Source: CAHJWO01 sp964245885 | GTDB taxonomy: Bacteria; Verrucomicrobiota; Verrucomicrobiia; Chthoniobacterales; SZAS-18 | Direction: 5' to 3' | Assembly: GCA_964245885.1 (NCBI GenBank) | Contig: CAXTOX010000004.1 | Location: forward strand, 1-64,000 | DNA: 64,000 nucleotides | In this document: piece after piece, positions 1 through 10,665 of the stretch | How the letters are laid out: each line of letters begins with the position of its first letter | Position numbering within the stretch: the stretch's first letter is position 1 | Translations under genes and position numbers: made by a program | The notes under the pieces: generated by a model | The model's database searches: none | What the model was told of the DNA's origin: nothing | The model's input: the letters and a program-made list of their open reading frames with translations, nothing else

Positions 1-1
1 T

Positions 2-74
2 GGGGGTATAGCTCAGTTGGTAGAGCGTCTCGTTCGCAATGAGAAGGTCTGGGGTTCGAATCCCCATACCTCCA
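2..74 (+). tRNA. tRNA-Ala, anticodon CGC
   Basis: A complete 73-nt cloverleaf can be folded by eye. The acceptor stem GGGGGTA pairs with TACCTCC through to the discriminator A at 74. The anticodon stem is 28-32 with 40-44 and its loop is TTCGCAA at 33-39, so the anticodon is CGC (35-37), which reads the alanine codon GCG. The T arm TGGGG-TTCGAAT-CCCCA is canonical. CCA is not encoded. Having the rarer CGC isoacceptor fits the high GC of the genome. Confidence 0.96.
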
Positions 75-240
75 ATGACTGTCACTGGCCCCCGGGCCGT
101 CCCTCCCCTTCCTGATTCGGGGCCGCCACACGCCGTTATCACGTCGCAGGGGACCGCCCGTGCGCCCGGACGCGAAGCATGGGTGGTCCCGCAGGCCGCC
201 TTCCGAGGAGTTCGCGGGACGCTAACCCTCGTTTGCCGCT

Positions 241-2341
241 ATGAGTTCCATGAAACCTGTGATTGTCGCTGCCGCCGCCGGATTGATCTTGCTCTGCCCT
301 TGGAGCGCCACCTTGCGGGCTGCGGATGCGCCGCCGCGTCAGCCCCCACAGGGTGACCCGCCACATGGNNNNNNNNNNGCCGCTGGACCCGTCCGCCAGC
401 CTGGACCCCAACGTCAAACCCGGCGACGATTTCTACCACTACGCGGATGGAGGTTGGCTCAAGAACAACCCGATTCCCTCGGACCACACGAGTTGGGGCT
501 CGTTCAACATCCTGACCGAGCACAACAACGATGTGCTTCGCGTCATCCTCGACGATTGCGCCGCGACCCAAGGGACACCTGGCTCCACCAGGCAGAAGGT
601 CGGCGACTTCTACGCCAGCGGGATGGACGAAGCCGCCATCGACGCCGCCGGCGTCAAACCGCTCCAGCCGTGGCTGGACAAGATCGCCGCCCTCCAGAGC
701 AACGCCGACTTGCCCGCCCTCCTCGCCGAACTGCACACCAACGGTGTCAGCGCGCTGTTCACCGTCTTCGTCACGGCCGACGAAAAGGACTCCGAGACCG
801 ACATCGCGCAGTTCTACCAGGGCGGCCTCGGGTTGCCGGACCGCGATTACTACACGAAGACCGACGACGCCTCGAAAAAGCTCCTCGCGGCTTACCAGGA
901 GCATGTCACCAAGGTTTTCGTCCTGCTCGGCGACGCGCCCGACGCGGCGGCGGCGGAGGCTAAGTCCGTCCTGAACCTGGAAACGGCACTGGCCACGGCC
1001 AGCAAAACGCGCGTGCAGTTGCGCGACCCGGAAGGCAACTACCACAAGATGACGCTCGACGATCTGGCGAAAGCCGCGCCGGGATTCGCCTGGAAAACGT
1101 ACTTCACCGCGCTCGGCGCACCGGAACCCGGGCTGCTCGACGTGAAGCAGCCGGAGTTCGCCACGCGCGCGGCGGAACTGGCTTCCACCGCGCTGCTGAC
1201 CGACCTGAAGCCGTACCTGCGCTGGCACCTCGCGCACGCTGCCGCGCCGCTGTTGAGTAAACCCTTTGTGGACGAAAACTTTTCCTTCTTCGGCACCACA
1301 CTAACGGGCGCGAAGGAAAACTTGCCGCGCTGGAAGCGGGTGTTGCATTTCGTCGACGAAGGCGTCGGCGAGGCTCTGGGGCAGCTTTACGTGGAAAAGA
1401 CCTTTCCGCCCGAGGCCAAGGCGCGGGCGTTGACGATGATCAATGATCTCAAGTCCGTGTTGCGCGAGCGTCTGACGAACCTGGAATGGATGGGGTCGGA
1501 GACCCGGGAGGCGGCGCTCAAGAAGTTGGACGCTTTCGGCGTGAAGGTCGGCTACCCCGACAAATGGCGTGACTACTCCGCGCTCGACATCAAGCGCCAG
1601 CCGTTTGTGCTCAACGTTCTGGCGGCGAACGCTTTTGAAACCAAGCGGCAGATCGCCAAGATCGGCCAGCCCGTTGACAAGAAGGAATGGGGCATGACGC
1701 CGTCGACCGTGAACGCCTACTACAATCCTTCGCGCAACGAGATCGTGTTCCCGGCCGGCATCCTGCAACCGCCGTTCTTCAGCGCGTCGGCGGACGACGC
1801 CGTCAACTATGGCGGGATGGGTGCCGTGATCGGCCACGAGATGACTCACGGCTTTGACGACCAAGGCCGGCAGTACGATGCGCAGGGCAACCTGAAGAAT
1901 TGGTGGACCGACGATGATCTGAAGCGGTTCAAGGAACGATCTGGCAAAGTGGTGTCGCAGTTTAGCGCATACGAGCCGCTGCCGGGTCAGCACGTCAACG
2001 GCGAACTGACTCAGGGCGAAAACATCGCCGACCTCGGCGGCTCGAAGATCGCGTTCTTCGCCCTGGAAAAAGCATTGGACCGCCAGGGACCGGATGCCCG
2101 CGCGAAGAAAATCGACGGGTTCACGCCCGAGCAGCGGTTCTTTCTGAGCTGGGCGCAGGTCTGGCGTGTCAACATGCGTCCGGAGATGGCGCGCGTCCGG
2201 TTGAACACCGACCCGCATGCACCGGGGCAGTTCCGTTGCAATGGTCCCTTGAGCAACCTCGTGGAATTCCAAAAAGCTTTTGGCATCCCCGACGATGCGC
2301 CGATGGTGCGTCCCCCGGCGGAAAAAGTCCTCATCTGGTAA
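241..2341 (+). CDS. M13 (neprilysin/PepO) family zinc metallopeptidase, interrupted by an assembly gap
   Basis: A secreted zinc endopeptidase, probably degrading peptides in the periplasm. The start at 241 gives an N-terminal hydrophobic segment with a typical signal peptide ending near ATLRAADA. A proline-rich linker is then broken by ten N at 369-378. After the gap the frame shifts by one and runs to 2341. All family hallmarks are present: NAYYNP substrate-binding motif, HEMTH zinc motif at 1835-1849, ENIADLGG third-ligand motif, and a C-terminal CNGPLSNLVEFQKAF segment. Total length is about 700 aa, normal for M13. The frameshift is most likely an artefact: the gene stays open only if the true gap length is a multiple of three. 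A terminator follows directly. Confidence 0.93.
369..378. other. Assembly gap (10 N) inside the M13 peptidase gene
   Basis: Ten unknown bases join two contigs within the linker after the signal peptide. The length is evidently nominal, because the upstream frame (from 241) and the downstream frame are out of register by one base as written. Confidence 0.99.
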
Positions 2342-2373
2342 CCAGCGCCCGGCCGGGCGCGAGCATTAAGATG

Positions 2374-2410
2374 AAAGGGACGGCTTCCGGGCCGTCCCTT
2401 TTGCATTTTT
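2374..2410 (+). terminator. Rho-independent terminator after the M13 peptidase
   Basis: An 11-bp perfect stem (AAAGGGACGGC, 2374-2384, with GCCGTCCCTTT, 2391-2401) closes a 6-nt loop and is followed by TTT and TTTTT tracts up to 2410. It abuts the ATG of the next gene at 2411, leaving no room for a separate leader. Confidence 0.85.
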
Positions 2411-3691
2411 ATGAACCCATTTTTTCTTTTTGCGGCGCTGCTGACGCTGGCGGCTTTGTCGAGCTACCTCAACCATCGGTTCATCGGCTTGCCCACGACG
2501 GTGGCGTTGATGGGCATTTCGTTGCTGCTGGCTCTTGGCGTGACAGTGGCGGGTGAGCTTGGCTGGCCGGTGCAGGACCGCTTGAAGCACCTGTTGCTTG
2601 AGGTGAACCTGAGCCAGACGCTGCTCGGAGGCGCGTTGAGCTTCCTGCTTTTTGCCGCGGCCCTAAACGTCCAGTCCAGAGAGTTTCACCAGCAACGCTG
2701 GCGAGTGGCCAGCCTCGCGTTTCTGAGCACCACGCTGTCGCTGTTCCTGGTGGCCGGGCTGGCCTGGCTGATCTTCCGCTGGCTGGGATTGAACCTGCCA
2801 TTGTTGTATTGCCTGATCTTCGGGTCGCTCATCTCGCCGACAGACCCGGTGGCGGTTCTCGGGTTGCTCAAGAAGGCCAACGCACCTCCCTCGCTGGAAA
2901 CGAAGATCACCGGCGAATCCCTCTTCAACGACGGCGTCGGCTTGGCCGGATTCGGTCTGTTTCTCGATTCCTTCCTGGACACCGGCCCACAAATGGATGT
3001 GAACTGGGGGCACGCCGTCGTGCTGTTGTTGCGCGAGGCGGGCGGCGGGATCGCGCTCGGGTGGGTTCTCGGCTGGCTGACGGTTCGCCTGATCAGAGGG
3101 GTGGATCATTACCCCGTCGAGGTGCTTTTGACCCTGGCGCTGGTCAGCGGTGGGTACGCGCTCGGTCTGGCTTGGCACGTCAGCGGTCCGCTGGTGGTGG
3201 CAACGGCGGGGCTGCTCGTCGGCCACCACGGCCGGGAAGAAGCGATGTCCGAGAAGTCCCGGCAAAACTTGGATTCCTTCTGGGAAATGATCGACGAGAT
3301 CCTCAACGCCCTGCTCTTCGTGCTGGTCGGGCTGCAAGTCACCGTTCTCAAGTATCAGTGGGACTACGCCGCGGCGGGGGCGTTGATGATCGTGGCGGTG
3401 CTGATCGCGCGTGCGGTGAGCGTGGGGATCCCCGCGAAGGTCCTGCGCGTCTTCGGCGGCAAGACCGAGCGTCACGGCATCGCGCTGTTGACCTGGGGCG
3501 GGTTGCGCGGAGCCATCTCGGTCGCGTTGGCGCTCTCCTTGCCGGAGGGGCCGGAACACGATCTGATCCTGGCGGTGACCTACGCCATCGTGGCGTTTTC
3601 CATCCTCGTGCAGGGCACCACGCTGCCATGGCTGTTGCGCCGCCTGCTCACGCCTGAGCCGGACAGCATAGCGGAAACTACTCCGAGATGA
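2411..3691 (+). CDS. CPA1-family Na+/H+ antiporter (NhaP-like)
   Basis: An inner-membrane cation/proton antiporter for sodium and pH homeostasis. The 426-aa protein is hydrophobic throughout, with about 12 predicted membrane segments. It carries the CPA1 signature SPTDPVAV followed by GESLFNDGVG, where the N-D pair is the ion-binding/proton-relay site. A basic cytoplasmic loop (GKTERHG) precedes the GGLRGAISVALALSLP segment typical of NhaP proteins. There is no long C-terminal regulatory domain. The start is unusual: ATG 2411 follows the upstream terminator T-tract directly and has no visible Shine-Dalgarno. No better start was seen, since the first residues already form membrane segment 1. 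It is convergent with the photolyase gene. Confidence 0.92.
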   Translation: MNPFFLFAALLTLAALSSYLNHRFIGLPTTVALMGISLLLALGVTVAGELGWPVQDRLKHLLLEVNLSQTLLGGALSFLLFAAALNVQSREFHQQRWRVASLAFLSTTLSLFLVAGLAWLIFRWLGLNLPLLYCLIFGSLISPTDPVAVLGLLKKANAPPSLETKITGESLFNDGVGLAGFGLFLDSFLDTGPQMDVNWGHAVVLLLREAGGGIALGWVLGWLTVRLIRGVDHYPVEVLLTLALVSGGYALGLAWHVSGPLVVATAGLLVGHHGREEAMSEKSRQNLDSFWEMIDEILNALLFVLVGLQVTVLKYQWDYAAAGALMIVAVLIARAVSVGIPAKVLRVFGGKTERHGIALLTWGGLRGAISVALALSLPEGPEHDLILAVTYAIVAFSILVQGTTLPWLLRRLLTPEPDSIAETTPR

Positions 3692-3815
3692 ACAAGGCGT
3701 TTTATGGAGAAGCTGGGACGTGGAATCCTCTTTTTACCGGAAAGAGCCACCATTGTACCAACGATTTTTCTGTCCCGACAACTGATCTGGAACTGCCGGA
3801 ATGCGTGGGTGCGGG

Positions 3816-5411
3816 CTACAACAACTCGGGCTGCGCCGCCGCATCCAGCGGCGCAGTGGCCTTCTTCCAGCGCGATGGATTGCGCTTGCGAGCGACCCCG
3901 GCGCGGGTGTGCAGCGGACGTTCCCGGCTGCCGTGGCGGGCGTAGACCCGCTGGGCCTCGCGTCGCGCGAAGTCCGTGCGGCGGATTGCCCCGAGGCGTT
4001 CGCGGGCTTTCGCGTAGACCTCCGCGTGGTCGACCACCGGCGCGGGGTAGTCGCGCCCGATCCGGCAGCCGAACTTCGCCTGCATGTCACCCGGCATGAG
4101 GTGCGGCTCGGCGATGAACGCCGTCGGCACGTTTGCCAACTCCGGAACGAAGCGCCGGATGAACGCCCCGTGGGCATCCTGGTCGAGCGCCTGTTTGGCG
4201 GGCGAGTAGATGCGGATGGAGTTGATCCCGGTGACCCCGCTCTGCATCTGGAACTGCGGGTAGTGGATGCCCGGTTCGTAGTCGAGGAACAGGCGGGCGA
4301 GGTACACGGCCGTCGGCTGCCAGTGCAACCACAGATGATACGCGGCAAACGAGGCCAGCATCGCCCGCATGCGGAAGTTGATCCACCCGCTGCGGTGCAG
4401 CGCCCGCATACAGGCATCCACGAGCGGATAGCCGGTCCGCCCGTCGCACCAAGCGGCGAACCGTCCGGGGTCGAAGTCATTTTCGCGCAAGCCGTCGTAG
4501 GCGCGGGAGAAGTTGCGGTGTTCGAGTGCGGGCTCGTCCTCCAGTTTTTGGATGAAATGGCAGTGCCAGCGCAGCCGCGACTGGAAGGACGCCAATGACC
4601 GACGCCAACGCCGGTCCAACGGGACGCCGACCATATCGAGTTCGTCCACCTCATCCTGCCGCGCCCGGACGACCTGGAACGTTTCACGCACCGAGATGCA
4701 CCCGAATGCCAGGTAAGGCGAAAGCCGGCTGCACGCGTTCCAGGCGGTCCCGGGCGCGGACATCGCGCGGCGGTAATCCACGCCGCGCGTCTCCAGGAAG
4801 GACTCTAGCAACCGCCGCGCAGGAGACTCACCGCCGGGTTGAGCGAGATCACGGACACTCTCCGGCAAACCGAGGTCTGCCGGCGTTTGGAGCCGGCCGG
4901 CGTCGATGGCTGGAACCGTGGACAATACGGCGGGTGCGGGTGCGACCGGTTCGGACATGCGCGCCGTCCAGCGGTCCGCCCACCCTTCCCGGTCCGGGTG
5001 CGGACGAAACACGCCGTGCTGCGGAATCTCCGTCCAGCGAACCCCGTGCTGACGGCACCAGGCCTTGACCCGTCGATCACGGGCGTGGGTCAGCGCGTTG
5101 CCGGTCTCCTCGTGGCTCCAGAGACCGGCGATGCCGTGGCGGGAGTGAAGCTCGTCGAACACTCCGGGCAGACGGCCGACGCGCGTCGTGAGCCGGCCGC
5201 CCAGCACGCGCAACCGGGCATCGAGTTCCGCCAGCGACTGGTTGATGAAAACGAGGTGCGAAGGATCAAAGTCATCGGCGTGGACGACCTCCGGTTCGTA
5301 GACGTAGAGCGCCAGGAGCGAACCACCCGCCCGCGCTGCATCCAGCAGCGGCCGGTGGTCACGAACACGCAGATCGCGTTTGAACCAAACGACCTGCAGG
5401 GCGGCGGACAT
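3816..5411 (-). CDS. Cryptochrome/deoxyribodipyrimidine photolyase family protein
   Basis: A blue-light flavoprotein that either splits cyclobutane pyrimidine dimers or senses light. The 531-aa chain begins with the photolyase alpha/beta domain (VVWFKRDLRVRDH, residues about 8-20, then LALYVYEP). After a linker comes the all-helical FAD-binding half: SRLSPYLAFGCIS, SFQSRLRWHCHFIQKL, CDGRTGYPLVDACMRAL, WINFRMRAMLASF, then LDYEPGIHYPQFQMQSGVTG. The basic tail (ARHGSRERPLHTRAGVARKRNPSRW) could contact DNA. Length and motifs fit the bacterial photolyase/cryptochrome group. Repair versus signalling cannot be decided from sequence alone. The aldo/keto reductase lies upstream on the same strand, 53 bp away. 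Confidence 0.93.
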   Translation of the reverse strand: MSAALQVVWFKRDLRVRDHRPLLDAARAGGSLLALYVYEPEVVHADDFDPSHLVFINQSLAELDARLRVLGGRLTTRVGRLPGVFDELHSRHGIAGLWSHEETGNALTHARDRRVKAWCRQHGVRWTEIPQHGVFRPHPDREGWADRWTARMSEPVAPAPAVLSTVPAIDAGRLQTPADLGLPESVRDLAQPGGESPARRLLESFLETRGVDYRRAMSAPGTAWNACSRLSPYLAFGCISVRETFQVVRARQDEVDELDMVGVPLDRRWRRSLASFQSRLRWHCHFIQKLEDEPALEHRNFSRAYDGLRENDFDPGRFAAWCDGRTGYPLVDACMRALHRSGWINFRMRAMLASFAAYHLWLHWQPTAVYLARLFLDYEPGIHYPQFQMQSGVTGINSIRIYSPAKQALDQDAHGAFIRRFVPELANVPTAFIAEPHLMPGDMQAKFGCRIGRDYPAPVVDHAEVYAKARERLGAIRRTDFARREAQRVYARHGSRERPLHTRAGVARKRNPSRWKKATAPLDAAAQPELL

Positions 5412-5464
5412 CTGGTTAATTACGCTTCGATGGATGCACCGGACGCGTCGGCACTAAGCCGCTT

Positions 5465-6475
5465 TCAGCCATGCACCATCGCCATCATGTCCGCGGTATA
5501 GCGTTCACCGCTCACGCGATAGGCCGCGCAAGCTTCTTCGATCTCCCGCTGGTCGTCCGCGCTCAGTTCGACCGACCGTGCGCCCATGTTATCTTCGAGG
5601 TACTTTGTGCGCTTGGTGCCCGGGATCGGCACGATGTCGGTGCCCTGCGCGAGCACCCAGGCCAACGCCAACTGCGCCGAGGTCACGCCCTTCTTTTCGG
5701 CCAGCGATTTCACGGCGTTCGCCAGCTTCATGTTTTGCTGGAGCGCCTCCTCGGCGAAACGCGGGTTGGTGCGCCGCCAGTCGCCTTCGGGCAGATCTTC
5801 CGGCTTCTGGATCGTCCCCGTCAGGAACCCACGTCCGAGCGGGCTGTAAGGGACAAACGTGATGCCCAATTCACGGCAGATTTCCAGCACGCCGTTGGAC
5901 TCCGGCTCGCGGGTCCAGAGCGAGTATTCCGATTGCAGCGCCGCGATGGGATGCACCGCCGCCGCGCGGCGGACCGTGTCCGGAGCGGCCTCCGACAGCC
6001 CCAGCGCCCGGACCTTGCCGGCCGCGACGAGTTCCGCCATGGCACCGACGGTGTCTTCGATGGGGGTGCCGGGATCGACCCGGTGCTGGTAGAAAAGATC
6101 GATCACGTCGATGCCGAGCCGCCGCAGGCTCGCGTCGCAGGCCCGGCGCACGTTCGCGGGCGAACTGTCCGTGCCGAGACGGTTGCCGTCCGCGTCGAGC
6201 TTGAAGCCGAACTTCGTCGCCAGCACGATCCGCTCGCGCGGCACCTCGCGCAGAAAGCGGCCCAGGAGTTCCTCGTTCTTGAACGGGCCGTAGATCTCAG
6301 CGGTGTCGAGGAAGTTGCCGCCGAGGTCGAGGTAGCGGTGCAGCACGCGCAGGCTTTCGGCATCATCGGCCGCGCCGTAGGCGAACGACATGCCCATGCA
6401 GCCGAGGCCGAGGGCGGAAACGGTCAGGCCGGTGTCACGGCCGAGTGGCCGGGTGGAAAAAGTGGGAGAGGTCAC
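5465..6475 (-). CDS. Aldo/keto reductase
   Basis: An NADPH-dependent oxidoreductase of the (beta/alpha)8 AKR superfamily, likely cytosolic. The 336-aa protein contains the full catalytic tetrad: D57 and Y62 in FLDTAEIYG, K88 in LATKFGF, and H131 in FYQHRVDP. The cofactor-binding end PIPGTKRTKYLEDN is present. It resembles the AKR13 type (for example YajO or IolS-like enzymes). The natural substrate is unknown. Translation appears to start at GTG 6475. Confidence 0.93.
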   Translation of the reverse strand: MTSPTFSTRPLGRDTGLTVSALGLGCMGMSFAYGAADDAESLRVLHRYLDLGGNFLDTAEIYGPFKNEELLGRFLREVPRERIVLATKFGFKLDADGNRLGTDSSPANVRRACDASLRRLGIDVIDLFYQHRVDPGTPIEDTVGAMAELVAAGKVRALGLSEAAPDTVRRAAAVHPIAALQSEYSLWTREPESNGVLEICRELGITFVPYSPLGRGFLTGTIQKPEDLPEGDWRRTNPRFAEEALQQNMKLANAVKSLAEKKGVTSAQLALAWVLAQGTDIVPIPGTKRTKYLEDNMGARSVELSADDQREIEEACAAYRVSGERYTADMMAMVHG

Positions 6476-6562
6476 ACGCTATAAACGCGCGCGCGCCGGC
6501 CGCCGGATGGCGTTTCCCTCATTGAAGCCGGCCGCGACCAACCCGCAACCGGCAACCCTCCC

Positions 6563-7903
<1,341 letters not shown>

Positions 7904-7906
7904 AGG

Positions 7907-8005
7907 GGAAGGCGGAAGGCGGAAGGCGGAAGGCGCAGAGTAAAAAGCAAAGAGGCAGAAGACTTTTCTGCTTTCAGTCATTCCGCCTTCCGCTTTCCGC
8001 CTTTC
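7907..8005. repeat. Heptameric repeat cluster between accB and accC
   Basis: Four exact tandem copies of the 7-mer GGAAGGC (7907-7934) are followed by degenerate purine-rich heptads. Reverse-complement heptads (GCCTTCC-like) lie at about 7981-8005, so the block can fold back on itself. The same 7-nt periodicity recurs inside the helicase gene at 54161-54216. It fills the whole accB-accC spacer. Confidence 0.8.
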
Positions 8006-8006
8006 T

Positions 8007-8459
8007 TTATTGCAGCCGAAAAAGCGGCTGGCCAAACTGTACCGGCTTGCCGTTTTCGACGAGAATTTCCGCGACGATGCCCGCTTGCTCGGCCTTGATT
8101 TCGTTCATGACCTTCATCGCTTCGACGATGCAGACGACCATGTCCGGGGTGACAGTCTGACCGACCTTCAAATACGGCGGCGAATCCGGCGACATGGCGG
8201 CGTAGTAGGTGCCGACCATCGGGGAAACGATTTCCGGACCTTTCGGCGCGGCGGCGGCGGGTTCGCCCGCGGATGCGATGGCAGCGGCAGCCGGCAGCGG
8301 CTGGTACATCGGCGCGGGCGTGCTGCTGACGCCGTAGCTTTCCGGCGTGCCGAAGCCCTTCTTGAGCTTGATTTTGAAGCCTTCCTTTTCCATTTCGAAC
8401 ACGGAAAGGTCGTTCTTCTTCATCAGGTCGATGATGATTTTAATTTCTTTGAGTTCCAA
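8007..8459 (-). CDS. accB: Acetyl-CoA carboxylase, biotin carboxyl carrier protein
   Basis: Carries biotin between the AccC active site and the carboxyltransferase. The 150-aa protein has an N-terminal helical region, an Ala/Pro-rich linker (about 46-74) and a C-terminal biotinyl domain with the attachment motif EAMKVMNEI, biotin lysine K116. The start codon is TTG at 8459, preceded by a good Shine-Dalgarno (GAGGA, 7 nt spacing). No upstream ATG gives a plausible alternative. It is the first gene of the accB-accC unit. Confidence 0.95.
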   Translation of the reverse strand: MELKEIKIIIDLMKKNDLSVFEMEKEGFKIKLKKGFGTPESYGVSSTPAPMYQPLPAAAAIASAGEPAAAAPKGPEIVSPMVGTYYAAMSPDSPPYLKVGQTVTPDMVVCIVEAMKVMNEIKAEQAGIVAEILVENGKPVQFGQPLFRLQ

Positions 8460-8613
8460 GAGAGTGTCCTCAGTAAAAATGTCGTCGCGTTGAGGTGTCA
8501 GGCGATGCTGGCGCGGTTTGCGGGGGAGGTCAAGGGTGGCGTTCGGGGGTGACTCGGCGGGCGTTCCCGTCTAAGATGACAGTGATATGGTGCTCTTCTG
8601 CCGTCTTCCAGCG

Positions 8614-9156
8614 ATGCGCTTAGGCGTGTTGGCGGCGTTTGTTGCCGTCGTCGATTTGTCCGGCTGTGCTTCCACACTGCGTTGCGGCGATGCGCGGGTC
8701 ACGCGGCCCAAGGACGATTTTTTCCTCAACTTGACCGCACTCGGGCTGATCACCGACGGCTACGCGGTAAAGCTGCCGACGGTCGCCTTGGCGAAGAAGG
8801 GAACCACCGTGTTCCACGTCGACAGCCTCCCGACGGGGACTTACGAGTACCGCTTCTACCTCACCGGTGGTTTGACGAACGGCAGACCGCACATGGATCA
8901 CGATGCGTCGCCGTCTGACAGTTCCGCGCAGACGGCGGTGTCGTTTCGCGCCACATCCCAGGACGGCAGGAGGCTTTTCGGCAGCGACGTGCAACTCGGG
9001 AAGCTGCGATGGTCGAACTTCGGCCGAGCCATGTACCCGGTGATCCACTTCCCCACTTCTAACGCCACGAGCTTCGCGCTGGCCATCACGATCCAGCATC
9101 CGTCGTCGGCACCGCACGAGACCCTGCACGTTGACGCCTTTAGTGCGGCTCCTTGA
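8614..9156 (+). CDS. Hypothetical lipoprotein
   Basis: Not recognised. From ATG 8614 the protein is 180 aa, with a short hydrophobic signal and a lipobox LSGC (C18), so it is probably lipid-anchored in the envelope. A start at ATG 8587 (nine residues longer) is possible. The mature part is beta-rich in appearance, with segments such as GTTVFHVDSLPTGTYEYRFYLTGG, and has no catalytic motif I know. Its stop overlaps the TTG start of lpxB (TTGA), so the two are probably co-translated. It is divergent from accB. Confidence 0.7.
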   Translation: MRLGVLAAFVAVVDLSGCASTLRCGDARVTRPKDDFFLNLTALGLITDGYAVKLPTVALAKKGTTVFHVDSLPTGTYEYRFYLTGGLTNGRPHMDHDASPSDSSAQTAVSFRATSQDGRRLFGSDVQLGKLRWSNFGRAMYPVIHFPTSNATSFALAITIQHPSSAPHETLHVDAFSAAP

Positions 9157-10346
9157 CACAACGCCATCGTTTGAACGCAGATAGACCGTCTTCTCCCCCT
9201 GCGCCCGTGCGGAAGCCATCGCTCTATTTCGTCGCCGGGGAAGTCAGCGGCGATACCCACGGCGCGGCGTTGCTGAACGTCCTGCGCGCCCGGCGTCCGG
9301 AACTCGCCTTTCACGGCCGTGGCGGTCCGCGGATGCGCGCCGTGGCGGGCGACAGCATGGAGGATTGGACCGAGGAAGCCGCCGTCGTCGGATTGTGGGA
9401 GGTCCTGAAAAAGTACGGCTATTTCCGCGCCCAATTTGCCCGCGTGCTGGCCGAGATCAAACGTCTGCAACCCGCCGCCGTCGTGCTGATCGACTATCCC
9501 GGCTTCAACCTGCGCCTCGCTGCTGCGTTGCGCCGCCGCCGGTTGCCGTTGAAGATCGTCTACTACATCAGCCCGCAGGTCTGGGCCTGGAACCGGGGCC
9601 GCATCCCGCGCATGGCCCGTCTGCTCGATCTGATGATCTGCATTTTTCCCTTCGAGCCCGCGCTCTACAAACCGGCAGGGCTGAAATCGGTCTTCGCCGG
9701 GCACCCGCTCGTGGATGCCCTCGCCGCCGAGCCGCCGCAGACGCGCGAGTCCGACTTGGTGGGCTTGTTCCCCGGCAGCCGCAGCCGCGAAGTGCGCAAG
9801 ATCTTCCCCGTCATGCTGGACGCCGCCCGGCGCATGCGCGAGACCCGGCCGGAGTTGCGCTTCGCCACTGCCGCACCGTCGGAACCCATCGCCGACGAGT
9901 TGGCCCTGATCCGCGCGGCGGCAGGTTGGAGCGAGGAGGAACTGCCGATCGGCGTGCGGGACTCGCGCCGGCTCATGGCGCGCTCAGCGGCTGGCATGGT
10001 GGCGTCGGGCACGGCCACGGTCGAGGCCGCCAGCCTCGGGATGCCGCTGGTCATCATCTACAAAGTAGCCGCGCTGACGTACTGGGTCGGCCGCGCGGTG
10101 GTGAGGGTTCCATTTTTAGGGATGATCAATTTGCTCGCGGGCCGCGAGATTGCGCGGGAGTTCCTCCAGGGCGCGGCGCGGCCGGATGCCATCGCCGCAG
10201 AACTCCTGTGCCTGCTCGAAACAAATGGGAAAGCGCGCGCAAGGCAACTGGCCGATTTACACGAGGTCGTCACGCGCCTGGGCGGCGGTGGCGCGGCCGA
10301 ACGGGCGACCGACGCGGTGTTGAGCGTTCTAGACGGCGCGTGCTGA
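9153..10346 (+). CDS. lpxB: Lipid-A-disaccharide synthase
   Basis: A GT19 glycosyltransferase that condenses UDP-2,3-diacylglucosamine with lipid X to form the lipid A disaccharide at the inner membrane. Motifs are typical: FVAGEVSGDTHGA near the N-terminus, IDYPGFNLRLA, YYISPQVWAW, FPFEPALY, AGHPLVDAL, LFPGSRSREV, and the nucleotide-sugar region ASGTATVEAASLGMPLVIIYK. The 397-aa length fits the family. The likely start is TTG 9153, overlapping the upstream stop. A GTG at 9208 is an alternative that would drop a non-conserved leader. Confidence 0.95.
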   Translation: MTQRHRLNADRPSSPPAPVRKPSLYFVAGEVSGDTHGAALLNVLRARRPELAFHGRGGPRMRAVAGDSMEDWTEEAAVVGLWEVLKKYGYFRAQFARVLAEIKRLQPAAVVLIDYPGFNLRLAAALRRRRLPLKIVYYISPQVWAWNRGRIPRMARLLDLMICIFPFEPALYKPAGLKSVFAGHPLVDALAAEPPQTRESDLVGLFPGSRSREVRKIFPVMLDAARRMRETRPELRFATAAPSEPIADELALIRAAAGWSEEELPIGVRDSRRLMARSAAGMVASGTATVEAASLGMPLVIIYKVAALTYWVGRAVVRVPFLGMINLLAGREIAREFLQGAARPDAIAAELLCLLETNGKARARQLADLHEVVTRLGGGGAAERATDAVLSVLDGAC

Positions 10347-10403
10347 CCGCGGGCACACTCGGCTCGGCGAGCGCACCCGGGCAAGAGACGACGACTCTTC
10401 ACA

Positions 10404-10649
10404 TCAGCCGCCGGGACTGAACGTGTCGTGGCTAGGCGGTCCGCCGGGCAACTCTAGGAAGGTGCGCAGCCACTGCTCGCGCAGGCAGGCAAATTCTTCC
10501 CTGTCGTAGAAGCTCTCCCTGCCGGTGAGCAGGGTGCAAACCACGATGAAAAGCAACTCGCTCCAACGAGGTTCCTTGCCCCGCGCAAGACGGGGATCGG
10601 GCAGAACCTTGAAAGCTTCCGAGAGGCTGGTGGTAATCGTCATGCCCAT
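10404..10649 (-). pseudogene. ISAs1-family transposase, N-terminal remnant
   Basis: Only about 81 codons survive. They match the conserved N-terminus of ISAs1/H-repeat transposases: LPDPR, then a hydrophobic ELLFIVVCTLLTG segment, REEFACLREQWL, and FLELPGGPPSHDTF. The frame then ends two residues after DTFS. The DDE catalytic domain is missing, so the fragment cannot transpose. A palindromic repeat follows on its start side. Confidence 0.8.
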
Positions 10650-10665
10650 GCCGGGGGAACAGCCA

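Noticed and set aside
239..2272. Long minus-strand open frames opposite the M13 peptidase
   Set aside because: They are shadows of the real gene in high-GC DNA, with no conserved motif and the wrong composition.
7907..7934. CRISPR-like array
   Set aside because: Units are contiguous 7-mers without spacers. No CRISPR repeat-spacer pattern or cas gene is present anywhere in the window.
7904..8035. N-terminal extension of AccC by 44 residues
   Set aside because: The extra residues are translated heptamer repeats. Canonical AccC starts MFDKILIANRGE at 7903.
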